Shown: positions 47,080 to 59,640, counted from the stretch's first letter. The stretch is 64,000 nt of DNA from Bemisia tabaci (GCF_918797505.1 NC_092800.1:4774001-4838000); one strand, 5' to 3'. Numbers and translations are program-made. Notes: generated by a model not told the origin, from the sequence alone.

Positions 47080-48472
47080 ATGAGCCGAATGTGTGATTTT
47101 GCATGCGTTTTCACTCTCTATCCTCACCCATATCATTAGGATCGCGGATGTTTGTAACACTTGCGACTCACGGGTCCTTTAAAAATAAACCAATGCTTCC
47201 GGGAGGAGGATTAAAGATTCCCTATGTTAATTAGGCAAATTATAAGGCGAAAGGAGTTAGAATAAATACGAAGCAAGCAGGAATACGCCAGGAAAGTTTA
47301 CTCAGCACCCTAACGAAAGGATCCTCGCCCAGCTCCCAAGACCAGGTCGAGTTGGTCCCTCGAAAACAGCTCCATCTTTTCTTTTTCACAGTCAGCGCGG
47401 AGGCGTTGGTGACGGATTATTCTAGGAACTAATGTTGTCCTTTGAGTTTTTTACGTAAAAGTCGAAGATTTTGTGTAAATTCGACAACACTGGGGAAGAG
47501 CTCGTGTTGAGGGAGGGCCGCACCGGTGGGAGACGCAGTAAGGGAGTCTGAAGAGAAAGACATGAAAGTAATTTTCTATCTTTTTCGTTCTTGCTCATGA
47601 GACTAGTCGCTCTGTCTTTATTTCGCCATGGGAATGTCTGTCAGCTGCAAGTTTCCCGTTGTCGGATTTCTCGAAGCTTGATTTTGTTTTTTGAGTTTTT
47701 GGGATGGAGGGTACTTATTCTCTTTCGTCACATTCATAAACCAGACTCGACCATCGAAATCCTCAAAACTGAAAAAAATATTTTTGGGTAAGAGCTAGAC
47801 CAAAATTTGGACTCCAGACTTACAAAGTCACGTTAATCAAATTTTATCATGATCGTTTTCTTGGAGAAGAAAAAAAGTGTAGAAGTTTTGTGCAGAGAGT
47901 TAGTCATTCATTTTCCGTCAGTTTTTCACTTCACAGTGATCGAGAGTTGCTAGATTTGAAGATCAGTTTTTCCTCTTTGTAGCTCAATACTGATACAGCC
48001 ACACTGAAGGCCAAAAAGGTTGTGGAAAATCGGTTTAAAGCCAGTGTCTCACACAAAATTCAACGCTGAGAAGGAATCATGAGAAAAAACGTTTTGAAGC
48101 AAACTGAAATCGAAGAAATTGGCCATTTGATTGAGTCTTGATGTCATGCCCGTAGCAATCAACATGTCGTCAGGCAGAACCACGTTACATTATAAAAATT
48201 AGTAAACAAAAAAACACATAGAAACACGTTGATTAAGTACCTAGACGCCCTCTTTGAGCACCGCTCCCATTGGACCTTCTTATCGTAATTTCAAAAACGG
48301 TCTTATTTTACTCACGAAAGTATGAAGGGCAAGAATTGCCAATAAACCGAAAATCGAAAAATATCAATTTTTGTCTTCCCTAGCCCTTTAAATAAAGAAA
48401 TCTTTCAATTCCTCATCATTTCAAACATAATGTCTAGGCATTGCTAGGCGTTGTTTTAAGTGCTCAAATGTT
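47080..48472. other. No gene seen
   Basis: Some GC-richer sequence near 47280-47560; frame 47591-47791 unsupported. Confidence 0.4.
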
Positions 48473-48847
48473 CTAAGTAAAATTTTAAGATGAAGAAGTG
48501 GTTCTGAGCTTAGCCGATACGTGCTTTTTGAACGAGTTCACGTGGATAATAACTATTTTTGCAGCTTGGGCAAAATTTTGCGACATCCTCCCGAAATTTT
48601 CACGGACTATGCCGGAAATCATCGATTTGTACTCATGACATCAGACTATTGAAATTGTTCAAATTTTCTGAGGAAAATCAAAGGTGTAAAAGTGATTCTC
48701 AGCTTAGCGGTTACGTGATTTTTGAACGCTTTTACGTAGATAACAACTGCTACCCTTGCGAAGTGGCGAAATTTTGCGACGTCCCCTCGAAATTTTCACT
48801 GACGATGCCGGAAAACTTCGATTTGTACTCATGACGTCAGACTAAAA
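48473..48847. repeat. Two-copy tandem duplication, period 193 bp
   Basis: GTGGTTCTGAGCTTAGCCG (48499) and GTGATTCTCAGCTTAGCGG (48692). Both units end GATTTGTACTCATGACNTCAGACTA. Confidence 0.8.
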
Positions 48848-50155
48848 TAATTCCTGAATCGCGGAGCCGAGTGACGTCACGAGCGTGGGCCCATTTGACA
48901 ACGGCGGAAGCTGCTCGCCCGGACCCAAGTTCGTCTTCGGCGTCTCTCTTCCTCCCTCAATTACCCGTCTCTCTCGCCCGTAAGAAAAAAACAGCACATT
49001 CATCTTCATCACTTTTGACACGACTCCTCTCTGGCCCGTTGTACCGCTTCCCCCTCCCCGCCCCGCCCTGGATTTTAATACATTTTCTTTTTATTCCTTT
49101 TCAAATACATGTAGAGTGTGTAGTATCTTAAACTTACACGAGAGCACTATTGTTGGGGAAGCGCATGAGTCAGCCCGGGACATCCAGCAAAAACACCGAA
49201 TCTTTCGACTTTTTCCTTTGGAGTTAAGCGGTTTTTTCAGTCTGCTGCATTCAAAGCCTCATGATACCCCTCATGGTGCGTCGCTAGGGAAATCTCTGAC
49301 GATGATGTCAGGATCCGATTAATTTAGAGGAAAAAAGCTTCCAGTTTCTTAAACCTGTTTTTTCGAGTTTTAACCTCGAAAAATGGGGGGTTGGAATGAT
49401 TCTTATTTTCAATCAGTTTAATGGACCACTGAGCTTCAGCATTCTGATGTACACGTTCCTAAACCAAAATTTCGCGTAAAACGTGATTCGTGAAACGAAA
49501 ATTACAGATATTAACTGCTCGCCAAGATATTTAATGTTTCTTGACGGGTAAACTCAAAGCTCCCGCTCATGAAAACACAATGGTCTTCTTGAGTCAAATC
49601 GCACACTAAATTTTATTGTTGCAGTCTCTGCGATAAAAAATATATGGCAACCTCATATTTGACGTTTTGGCTCAGCTATTGCAAATTGTTTACACTATGA
49701 ACAATAAAGAGCGGAAAAAGAACAATGATCGATGGTGAAACCTGTCGAAATCGTTGTAAGGCGCAATTTGACTCAAGTAGAGTATTGCGTTTTCCGGGAA
49801 ATTGGAGAAAAATAGATTTAAAAGTGAGAAAATGAGCCACTTATGACATCATCTGGCGGCATTTTCCATTTAAACACACGCTTTTTTGCAGATTAGGTTA
49901 TTTTGTCATAATTTTTCCAATAATTGTTCCACTTAGGAACCAAGGATATCCTCGTGCTCAATTTTCCTAGCAGTGTCATTTTAAATATGAAAATCACAAA
50001 ATTTAAGACACCTGCAAATGCTCTATGTTCCTCTTGTCAATTCCTAACTCATTCAGATTGAAAAAAAAAGATTGTCTGGCTCTGGATAATTCTGTCCAGC
50101 TTTAAATACGATCCCTAGCTTTAGTTCGGATTTAGTTTAACTACATTCCAGCACT
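48848..50155. other. No gene; moderately GC-rich start and degenerate repeat
   Basis: 48862-49070 is GC-richer and contains a CRE-like TGACGTCA (48872). 49795-49935 belongs to the AAAAGTGAGAAAATGA repeat family. Frames unsupported. Confidence 0.35.
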
Positions 50156-50460
50156 GATAAATAAAATACCGGGGACTTAGGCGTAGAACCAGAGCCGCCC
50201 GGAGTCCAGGAATCGTAAGCCAGCGCTGCGGCTCAGAATGACGGCCGAAAACCTCGGAATGAGTCAAGAGACGGATGATTTATCGACTCAAAAATGAAGT
50301 ACAACTTCTTAACGAGATTTTAATTAGATGGTCGGAGCGCAATAATCACCCCCGACCGCCGCTGCCGCCGGAGCCAGAGCTTTCTAGCCGAGCAATCGGT
50401 AATTGCCCCTCGACAATCCGACCCGCCGAACAAAGCCTTTAAAACCCTCTTTTTGGAGCC
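50156..50460. promoter_or_regulatory. GC-rich island in the Antp intron
   Basis: GATGATTTATCGACTC, TTTTAATTAGATGG and AATAATCACCCCCGACCGCC in a GC-rich context. No frame of note. Candidate Antp intronic enhancer. Confidence 0.35.
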
Positions 50461-51115
50461 AGTTTTGCTCCAACATTTCCTCGAAAGGAGCTTCATCTCT
50501 ACACGAGTATAGCGAGTGGGTAAGGTTTAAAAACCCATAATTTACAACTGAGTCGTTGCAAAATTTCTATCCAACAGTATCTGACTTGATCAGTAACTTA
50601 TGGTCAAAATTCGATTTAGTCCGATAACTGGATGCATTTGCAAAAGGAACATAGCATTGCATGATGCTAATTGTGCAAATATCCTTGCAATAAAATAGCT
50701 GAAATCATGAAAATTATGAAATTTACATGTGATTCTTGTCTAAATTCCAGTTTCAGCGAGTAAATAGTTTCATGGACAATCAGGTTTTCCAGACCAAGAA
50801 GTTGAACAGTCTTAGCAACATTGCAATGTCGTGATTCTTTTTGCAAACGCAATCAACTGAGTATTGAAATAGATTTGATTATTGTGATATGCAAAAAATC
50901 ATCCGTCAATTGGGTATTTTTTAGTACTATTTCAGACCAAATGTGGACTACATTACGCGAAATGTGAATAACGTTTTCACTCATTCCAGAATCAACATAC
51001 TTAGCATCAATTTACCCCATGCAGGCAGGTGATTTGATGGATGAACCATAAGAAAGTGATTTTTTTTAAAATTAATTTAGCCCACATGTTCACTTGTAAA
51101 GTCATCTATGACAAT

Positions 51116-51380
51116 TTGTCGTTTTCCGTGCGGAAGAGCGTAACTCAACCCAAAGTTGCAAAGTTGACTCAGACAATTAAATTTTTTTACAAGAATGTAC
51201 CTATGTACTGTTCTTCGTTTTTTTTTCTTTAAATTTTCGGGTGAGATCAGCAGATCGGCGCAATTTTTAGTTGAAAATGACCAAGATTTCCCTGGTAAAA
51301 TGAAATTTGCGAGGGGAAATTTGGTAATATTGAAATATAGTTACGTTCTCTCGCGAGAAAAATGACGAATTCATCGATGT
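51116..51380. mobile_element. MITE family J copy
   Basis: TTTTCCGTGCGGAAGAGCG.. to ..TTACGTTCTCTCGCGAG; inner GGTGAGATCAGCAG and GAGGGGAAATTTGGTAATAT. Confidence 0.6.
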
Positions 51381-51403
51381 AAACAAGAAGTTTTATCATC
51401 ATG

Positions 51404-51613
51404 CACTGGAAAAAAAAGAATCTTAAATTTGCCGCCAAGAAGTATTTCTTCTTAAATCAAGAATTTTGCTGATTAATATAAGCTACTTTTTGCTTAATCC
51501 AAGCATTATTTTTCTTGAATCAAGAAAAAGTCAGCTTAAAGCAAGATAAAGAAAATTCTTGGCGGCAAATTCAAGAATTATCATGCTTGATCCAAGCTAC
51601 TTTTTTTTCAGTG
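51404..51613. mobile_element. MITE with CACTGG ends, distinct subfamily
   Basis: CACTGGAAAAAAAAGAATC.. and ..GCTACTTTTTTTTCAGTG. Inner AATTTGCCGCCAAGAA / TTCTTGGCGGCAAATT is a perfect inverted pair; CTTGAATCAAGAAAAA in the centre. Confidence 0.75.
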
Positions 51614-51839
51614 TGTATCTTGTTTTCGTACAATTAGAGATTCGCAACAATTTTTTTTTCTTTTTCGCTCTTATCCTTCATTCCACGTCTTCCACCTCTA
51701 GCATTAATTGCAAATTTTGCCCGTTTTCCGACACGGAACCGAAGATCCGAGCGCCCTGTAATCAGTCGAAACTGGAAATTCGGGCGGTGGAGCGACACAG
51801 AGGCGCGCGGCGTCTGACACCAATATTTTAAAGTCACCA

Positions 51840-52260
51840 CCTCCCCCCCCCCTCTCTCTCTCTCTCTCTGCGCGCGCGGTCGGCAGAATTCGGGATTCAA
51901 TTTAAAAACCAATCAGGGCGCGGCGTGGAGAAAGGCCGATCGGAGGCCCCGAAAAGGAAAGTGGAGGATCGCGGACCAAACGGAAAGTAATTAGGAAGCC
52001 ATTATGAGGGAGGGGCGACCCGGGAAGACATGTTGAACGCACTTGACATGTTATTGATTAATCTTCCGACTTAATTTCGCCCTCAACGCCCCCCCCCCTC
52101 CCCCGCCCGCGGTCCGGAGGGCCGGATTCTGCCTGTCAATCTGAGCCGTCTCGGGGGATGGAAAGGATCTGCGAGGGAGGAAACTTGGTTCCGTCCCTCG
52201 GGCCCCGAAAAAAGTTGCTGCGGGGTCGCCAGGTGCCGCCAACTGGGGGTGCTCGAGCGT
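51840..52260. promoter_or_regulatory. GC-rich island with (CT)n microsatellite
   Basis: C run and (TC)n at 51843-51868, then CGCGCGCGG, AGTAATTAGGAAGCCATTATG, TTATTGATTAATCTTCCG and GC-rich sequence. TAAT-type sites in GC-rich DNA suggest an enhancer; frames are compositional. Confidence 0.33.
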
Positions 52261-52274
52261 TTTAAGTTTTCCTC

Positions 52275-52937
52275 TGTCGTGCTTAGAAAAACGTACCGTA
52301 TGTGCCTACAGACGTAGCAAAATTTCCTCCGATGAAATATTAATTTTCACCGAAATTTGTGAATAATTTCCTTCGAATGTTTGGAGACTTTTATTCGTAA
52401 TTAGATCTAAATTACTCGAAAATTTCAAGGGAAAATGAGCCATGTCAAGCAGAAGGGAACCAAGCCAAATCAGCTATTACCAAATGTAATTGGATATTAT
52501 AATTTTGCACACGAAAGCGGTTGTGCGGATTTTGTGCGAGTTTCAGTGAATTTTTTAGGAGACTTTCATTGGAAAAATGGATTTCTTTCAAGGAAAAATG
52601 GGCCGTGTGTCAAGCAAAAAGGAATCAGCAATCAGCTATTACCAAATTTAATTGAGTTTTTTCACTTTCTACACGGAAGCAGTTGTGCGGATTTTTGTGC
52701 ATATTTCAGTGAATTTTTTGCATAGTGCGTAGCAAATTCCTTAAAATTTTCGAAGAAATCCGCATAAACGTTCTATGGTAAAAAATTAAACATCCCGAGT
52801 AAAGGCAATGGCTGGTGTGGTTTGGTTCCTTTCTGCTTAACGCGGCTCAAATATCTATATCACTCTTCAGAAATAAACATTTCATCAGAGAAAATTTGGC
52901 AACTCTCAAATGTTCATACGGCGTTCTTGCACCGCAG
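52275..52937. mobile_element. Long-form MITE family A with internal tandem units
   Basis: Ends GTCGTGCTTAGAAAAACG.. and ..TGTTCATACGGCGTTCTTGC. The interior holds two units of about 167 bp (AATGAGCCATGTCAAGC at 52433 and AATGGGCCGTGTGTCAAGC at 52598). GGTTTGGTTCCTTTCTGCTT (52817) is the inverted partner of the AAGCAGAAGGGAACCAAGCC block. The frame at 52435-52725 is a repeat artefact. Confidence 0.75.
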
Positions 52938-53470
52938 ACCCTGCATCTTCAGTCGTCGTGCTTTGATTTTTCATGCGTGTAGAGGGAAAAACTGTCAAAG
53001 AGTGAACACGTGACAGAGGGGAGTATTTTGGGATGATAACGATCCAGCGAAGTCGAATTTATCGCGTTAACTTCCATCCTTGTTTAGCTTGTTACATTAT
53101 TTCTGTATGCAACTTGAACTTTTTTACAGTCCTACATAGAAATTGTCAAACTTACAAAAACGTGGCAAAAAATTAGTAAAAAATGAGCGTGTAAAAACTG
53201 AGAAAGTAAAGGGAACAATGAACTATTTAGATGAGAGTCTAGTTAAAATGATTATATTATATGGTTCAATACACATAGAGTTTTCATGAGCTTTCACGAA
53301 AAATGTACTTTATTTTTGTTAATTTTTTCATTTTTCCGCCTTGGTTTATGTTTAAAGAAGTATTGCAGCTTGTGCGTTACATAAAATAGAGAAGTTATCA
53401 TAAATTGTATTATAAGAGCGTTCAATTTTAACCATATTATTTTACTCTCTTAACTTATTAATGATGTGCA
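52938..53470. other. No gene seen
   Basis: AT-rich. Confidence 0.45.
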
Positions 53471-54152
53471 ATGGTTGTTCTACGTAGTTTTTTCAATCCA
53501 ATCGAATTCAATCAACTCTCCTCCTTAAAAATTTCAGACATTGACATGAGTAGAATAAAGAAAAAATGCATCACTCCATGTTTTCCCGCAAAACTATGCC
53601 GTCTCTTGCACATGAAAAAAGAAAGAAAACTGAAAGGTCGAGTACGTGTTTCAATGGCTCGAGAATTATTTATCGAGTCGGGTCACTTTTCGCTAAGTGC
53701 TTTTAAAAGCCTACTCCGTGATCTCATTGCCTTACGTAAGATTTCTGTACGTAGTGAATATAAATAAACAATCAGACCTTTGAAGACTGAATTAACTTTT
53801 TTGACTTCTTCGCTCAACATAATACACACAAACAAAAGTGCTTTCCCAAAGGGCTAAAGATCTCCAAAAGAAAACTGATTTGCAACTTTCGCAATACGCA
53901 AATTATGGATGGTATTTTGAAAAGCCCTCACTTACTACGACAAGTGTCTTACGCATTCTATTCCATTTACTGAGGATGGTACGATGTAAACAACGGACTG
54001 TTAATTGGAACTTGGTGCGTCCCATACATGAAGAAAAAGGACAAGAAAAATCAGATGAAGGAAAAGAAGAAGATAGAGGAGGAGAGCAAGAAGGAAGACG
54101 AAGAAGACGGGAAAGACGTAAAATAAGTGAAACGGAAAATTTGCTTCGGTAA
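53471..54152 (+). other. Two adjacent open frames of unknown nature
   Basis: Frame 1 (53471-53767) reads MVVLRSFFNPIEF and becomes basic, ending near a donor-like TTAC|GTAAGA (53736). Frame 2 (53838-54152) starts MLSQRAKDLQKKTDLQ and ends in a Glu/Arg-rich low-complexity tail. An acceptor-like TTTCCCAAAG precedes the second. They lie just upstream of an AATAAA-rich segment with a CTGACGA hairpin motif (54399-54424), so they may be the 3' part of a degenerate retroelement. No motif recognised. Confidence 0.2.
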
Positions 54153-55330
54153 AAATGTAAAAAATCATCCATTTTTTGTTACACGTACATTAAATTAAGG
54201 TACACAAATTTAAATTCCGAAGTTACATTAAATTTATACATTAAAATGAAACAAATAAAAATAAAGTATTATTTAACTTCAAATTTTACCAATAAAATAT
54301 TTTTAAAATAGCTTCTAAAATAGCTTGTTATCACTTGTTACCTATTTTGAAATTTAAAGTATGGCAGCGGCCTTTGTGATATTGATTTTGTTGTTACCCT
54401 GACGATGAGGCGTCCGCTTCGAAAAGCTTCGGTATAAATAAAGTTATTAATAAAATGTAAGTGTTTTTTGAAAACATTTTTTGCATTATTTCTAGCACTC
54501 GGCTACCAACCCAAACTCAAAATATTTTGTTTGTGTGAGTTCCGACACTATCATGCTACTTCATCACATTGCTTATTTAGAAACCGTAATTATCTTACTT
54601 TACTTATGGCATAATATCTAAGTTGGGTGATTCCACGATAAAACAAAAATTTTAATGTGGTAAGTCATATTTTCCTAATTTTTTCCTCTATTTTTTTTCT
54701 TGTCTATGTAGTGGCATGTCCTCCTATCTTAGTCATCTATGCTACTGACGATGAGCATCGAGCTCAAAATGCATTTAGAATTAAGGGATGTAAACACCAA
54801 TTGCATCTTGATATGTTGTTTTTATAAGTTTTGCAATTTCGAATTTTTCCAATCGAATTGCTCAAGAGCAAAGTTACTAAATTGTGAAGTGTGTTAGCTT
54901 TGGAATGAATCCCAACTCTAAACAGATTTTCTCGACTCCAAGACTCTCAAGCTGGAAGCTCCTCGGGTCTGAGTTATGCGCAGACTCGCGCGGACTATTT
55001 CAAGAAATCAATCGGCGAGTGGAAATCAAACAAAAAAACGAGTCCTTCCTCAGGGAGCTGAGCCGGGCAATTATCCCAGGAATCCAATTAAAATGCAATG
55101 AAAAGTATTTTGAGGAAGGAAAAAAGGAGACTGACGGAGAGCGCCAACCAAGGCGGACGGAGAAACAGGAGGAGTGAGAAAAACGATTTCATTTGTTCCC
55201 TGTCTTTTCACATCGAGCGGGCAATCAATCAAGCTCCCAAGCTCGGCACAATCTACAAGTCTCTTGTGCTTCTTAAGATTTTAATTTATTTTTTATATTA
55301 TTTATTTATGTCCAGCGGACTACCGCTCTC
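54153..55330. other. AT-rich with CTGACGA hairpin motifs; no gene
   Basis: CTGACGATGAGGCGTCCGCT (54399) is followed by TCGAAAAG and AATAAAG signals; CTGACGATGAGCATCGAGCT (54745) follows. Possible 3' ends of decayed retroelements. The plus frame at 54884-55177 is Glu/Arg-rich and unsupported. Confidence 0.3.
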
Positions 55331-56072
55331 CCGTCCTCAGGAAAAACGCCGTATCAGCCATCGAGCGTTGCCAAATTGTCTATGAAAAAATACGAATTCC
55401 CTAGTGAGCTTATTATGCATATTTTTTCCTCCTGTTTTATAGTAAAGTTTGTTCGTCAATTGTACCTGCATTTTCTGAAAATTTCAAGGAAAAATGGACC
55501 ACATCTACCAGAAAAGACCCTAGTCACGTCAATTCCTGTCAAATTTAACTGGGCAATTCGATTTCTACCAAGAGAACGTTCGTGCGGATTCCTTCGAAAA
55601 TTTTAAGGAATTTGCTTAGCGCTACTTGCGGAAAGTTCTCTGAAATTTGCACAAAAATCCGCTTAACTGTTGTCATGTAAGAAAATAAATGGTCCGATTT
55701 AATTTGGCGGTAGTTGATGAGGCTTGGTTCCTTTCTGCTTAGTGCGGTTAAAACATTAGTAACTTTCACTTGAAAAAAAATTCGCTTGAATTTAAAGTCC
55801 AAACTCTTAATAACATTGACAAGAAAAAATACTCTTGATTCAATCCGATTCTTCCATGAATCTAAGAGGCCTCTTGATTTAGGCGGATTTCCTTTCGATT
55901 CAAGAAAAAAGTCCGATTGAATCAGGAGTTTTTTTTCTTGTCAATGTTTTTAAGAATCTGGACTCTAGACCCAAGCGGCTTTTTATTCCAGTGTCCCTCA
56001 AAAATAAGCATTTTATCGAAGGAAATTAGGCAACACTCGAATAATCATACGGCGTTTTTCCTTAGCACGGCA
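55331..56072. mobile_element. Long-form MITE family A interrupted by MITE B
   Basis: CTCAGGAAAAACGCCGTATC.. to ..GGCGTTTTTCCTTAGCACGG. The B element at 55767-55993 (CACTTGAAAAAAAATTCGC..TATTCCAGTG) splits the right half. The internal AAGGCTTGGTTCCTTTCTGC block is shared with 52275-52937. Confidence 0.8.
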
Positions 56073-56470
56073 TGGCAGTGCTCCTCTGCTTCTCCGCTCT
56101 GGTCATCAAAAGCTTTAGGATTCAGGAGCCGTCTCCATGCAAGTCTGGATGTTTTGCCCAAATCTAGCTCAATCAAGCCTCCCCCGCCCCGCTCTCCTCC
56201 TCCGCCCGGGAATAAATTAAAGAGAAGAGATTAAAATTTATAAGCTAGTTTACCGACGAGTAAAATGGCACGCTTAGATACGACTTCTTGGCATTTTGCT
56301 TTCTAAAACTGTAGTAGGCCGCGCTCTAACTCTCCGAAGAGTTATGATGCTGCGAATATCAACCATTTATTTCGTGACGCGGGACACGGGGGGCGGGGGA
56401 CGTGGAAAGAGGGGTGGAGAAAAATGGGAAATGCGGATGGTTAGCGACGAATCGAGAGAGGAGGAATAGT
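56073..56470. promoter_or_regulatory. GC-rich island in the Antp intron
   Basis: GAATAAATTAAAGAGAAGAG, ATTAAAATTTATAAGC and CCATTTATTTCGTGACGCG next to GC-rich strings. Candidate enhancer. Confidence 0.3.
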
Positions 56471-57289
56471 TGAACTGGGACTTATGTAAAACTGACTTTA
56501 AAAGACGGTCTTGAGCCAGAGTCGCGCGGATTTAAGTTTATCCTTGAATTTTGTCGTTTTTTGAATACACTGTGTTAAAATTGTTGAAATATTTATTTTT
56601 ATGCTTTTCAAATTCTATCATTCAAGATATCCACTTCCTTGCGATAATAAACAATGCACATAGATATATGTATTAGAGGCTATAATGCTCCTATTAGACA
56701 TTTATGGCTTTCCATATGTAAGTGGTCAAGTTATCACTCTTCAAATTTTGATTTGAAAAGAATATTTTCAATGCATCGCATGAACAGTCCTTAAAATTAT
56801 ATAGACGATATTGGAAACGTTTGAATCATGTTTAGCATTTGAATGAACCCTTCGATATAAAAGAAAACAAAGTTTTGAACTTTTAGCCATTTCAAACGGC
56901 CCTCCTAGGTATGAGGTTAGGATTTATCGCCATTTTAGCCTTTCAGCTGATTGCATTTATTGCTTTGCGAAGCCTGTACTTTTTATTTGACTTTAGATTT
57001 CACCCTTTGAAGTTTATGAACCTTCAGCACCATGGAGCTATACCTATAGTGCTTCTCTTTTTGTTTCCTTATTTCCCTTCCAGTGTTTTTCTATCTTCGT
57101 TAATTACATGCACTGACGAAGGTGAGTGTTATAACCGAAATTTCTGCTTTTATCACCATGTAAAGGTAATTTTTAATTTTGAATAAACATGTAATTCTCT
57201 TGATTACTGTTTTATCGTCAAGATGGCCTGAATTTACATAATTTTACTTCCACTGAATCGATTAAAGGCTCAATTCTTTGTTTTCTTCC
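56471..57289. other. No gene seen
   Basis: Contains a hydrophobic AT-rich frame (56911-57186) ending in CTGACGAAGGTGAGTG..ACCGAAA (57113), again followed by GAATAAA. Not called as a gene. Confidence 0.35.
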
Positions 57290-57900
57290 AATTGTGAGGA
57301 GCCGGAAATCTAATAATTTAGCAAATCGATATCGCTTTCCTGTGACGTTATCGCCTATCGATTCGAATCCCCGTTCTCAGGAGAGAAAAGTGAGTAAAAG
57401 CCGTTCGCCGACGGATGATTCGGCCGAAAGCGCGGCGCGGCGCGCGCGCCGACATCCAAACACGCCGACAGCCGATGCGCTGTTGACGGAGCGCGGAAGA
57501 TCCCTAATGGAAGGGCCATTAACAGGAATGACTGTCATTTGTAAGGCCATTAATATCAGCACCACAGTCTGTGCACCCGCGGACGGGGCGCGTACGGTAA
57601 AACGGCGATATTTTCGGGCAACTTTTTAACGTTTCACTCATCAGCGCCCGGCGGACCGGCCTCACGTCTTCATCCAGGACTCATCATCATTAGCCGTTTT
57701 TATACTTTGACACTTTCTCCGGCCGTTCGCCCTCGGATTTGCCGCTTTTTTCGGGGCCCCTTCCGGGCGGGGCGGGGGATGGGGAGGGGGCGGCGGGCCC
57801 CGCGTCGGCAGCCAATCAATCTCGTGACTCCTTCGATTCCGCGCCGAAAGAGACGTCATTTTTTGACCCTTAATGTGCACTCTTTCCGGAGTTCCTAGAA
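57290..57900. promoter_or_regulatory. GC-rich island with clustered homeodomain sites (candidate Antp enhancer)
   Basis: TAATGG (57505-57510), CCATTA (57516-57521) and CCATTA (57547-57552) lie within 48 bp. ATCGATATCG and ATCGATTCGAATC occur upstream, in strongly GC-rich, transposon-free DNA. TAATGG is a known Antp-class homeodomain core. Frames on both strands are compositional. Confidence 0.42.
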
Positions 57901-58758
57901 ACCTCCGAATCGCTGGAGGCTTTGATACTACGGTAATGTTCCGATTATCTGACGAGTTGCGGCGAGGACACATCGAAAAACTTGGATACTTGAAATTACA
58001 AAAAAAAAGACTTAAAAATCTACCATGTCAGGTTCTGTAAGCAGAAAGCACGAATTTGGCCGTTTTCTATCTTATGTGTGACAAATTGTCACTTACTTGG
58101 AAAAGAAAATATAAAAGGTGATCGGATAATAGAAGCACTACTGTTGTATGAAACTTAGGAATTATCCTCTCTTTTGTAAGAAATACCAATATTTACATAT
58201 GTACTTGGGAATCAAAACTGCTCGAATGTGCGAATGGTACCGCAAAAATTATTGATTCACGCAAAAATGGTCGATGTTAGAATAATTTTGCGGGAGTGTG
58301 TTAATGAAACAGAACAAACACTTGACCACAAACTAATTTTGTCGCAACATGACAACATTTGACATACTTTCTCTAAGACCCCCCACGCATAGTTGGAAGT
58401 ATTTCTGCCAAGCGGAACTATGTGAATTAAGACATGAGCCCTGAGATCCATGAGGATATATGCATAATAGGGTTCACGTCATAATGCACAATGCACATCC
58501 GTTTGGCAGAAATACGTCCAGTTTATCCATTAGTGTAAATGCTTAAATGGTTTTTTAACTTATAGCATTGCAATTTAGGATCCCTGCAGAGAACTTTTTC
58601 GAACGAACTGATGGAATGATAATACGACGATTTTGGACGGATTGAGCACAATCACGTTTTCAATGTGTTCCTACATGTCTTGTCACATTTAGATACGGTG
58701 TTGGTTCATACGTATAAAGCAAATCGACAATTGAACATATGACTAATTTCTACCAAGA
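57901..58758. other. No gene seen
   Basis: Contains a short inverted pair around TGGCAGAAATAC/TATTTCTGCCAAGCGG (58399 and 58504). Confidence 0.4.
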
Positions 58759-59001
58759 GTGGTGTTTCGTTGGGAGCTGGTGAATTCTGCCACACCTTAT
58801 CCGTCAATTTCCTTCCTGCAAAGAGCAAGGAAATGGAACACCGAGCTTCAATACGCGATAAACCGTTACTGTTTCGCGGGTTGCGTCACTGAAGGTCACG
58901 GCGGAATTTTCCCACGGTATGGTTCAGCACGACGCTACGCGACGGTGGTCGATCGACTCGAGACGTTTCCAAATCGCCACAAAATTGTTCAAATTACTTG
59001 A
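58759..59001 (+). other. Open frame with GC-rich middle, unknown
   Basis: An 80-codon plus-strand frame containing RYCFAGCVTEGHGGIFPRYG. Its composition is more coding-like than its AT-rich flanks. The minus strand of the same segment has a good acceptor-like string (CTTGCTCTTTGCAG), so the strand is uncertain. No domain recognised. Confidence 0.2.
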
Positions 59002-59640
59002 ACCTATTTCACCTTCAGTGTTATCCGATTAATTTTTACCGTATGAGACTTCTTCCTATAATTTAATAAACCGATAATGAATGTAGTTTTGATAACCCTG
59101 TGGTTAAGAGTGTTAATTAATCATACCATTTGAATAATTCTAGAGGAGCTATTCTATGCGCCATCATGAGAGAGTTAGATTCGAAATTTTCTGCTACCTT
59201 TATTCAGGAATTCAGGAAACGTGGAGCTTGTTTTAGCAATTTTCATTTATTTATATAAAAAAAAATCAGAGCTTTCTAAAACAGTAAAACGTTAAAAGCC
59301 TTGACTCATTTTATTACGATGACTGATTTAAGATTTACTTATTTTTTTATCCTGGCGCAAAATATGAAACAAAGTAATTTAAAGATATGCTAATAAATAT
59401 TTTCCTTTTAATTTTTCATATAATGTTGTTCGCAATTTCACCTTCAGTTCCTAAAAATTTAAAGGAAAAATATTTATACATTTTCTCAAAACTAAACTTT
59501 TTTTTTTTTTTTAAAGTTAATTTGCCGACTCTCGAATGTCCATAAAGCGTTCTTTCTTAGCATGACAGCATAGGAAACTGAACGTTTCACGACTACTTTT
59601 TCGGTTAATCAATTAAACTTTAATTTTAAAGGAAAATCGG
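59002..59640. other. No gene; degenerate MITE A end at about 59410-59569
   Basis: GCCGACTCTCGAATGTCC..TTCTTTCTTAGCATGACAG is the right terminus; the left end is decayed. Confidence 0.5.

Noticed and set aside
48559..48834. 91-codon plus frame
   Set aside because: Explained by the 193-bp tandem duplication.
52435..52725. 96-codon plus frame
   Set aside because: Runs through two tandem units inside a MITE.
54884..55177. Glu/Arg-rich 97-codon plus frame
   Set aside because: Purine-rich low complexity, no splice or domain support.
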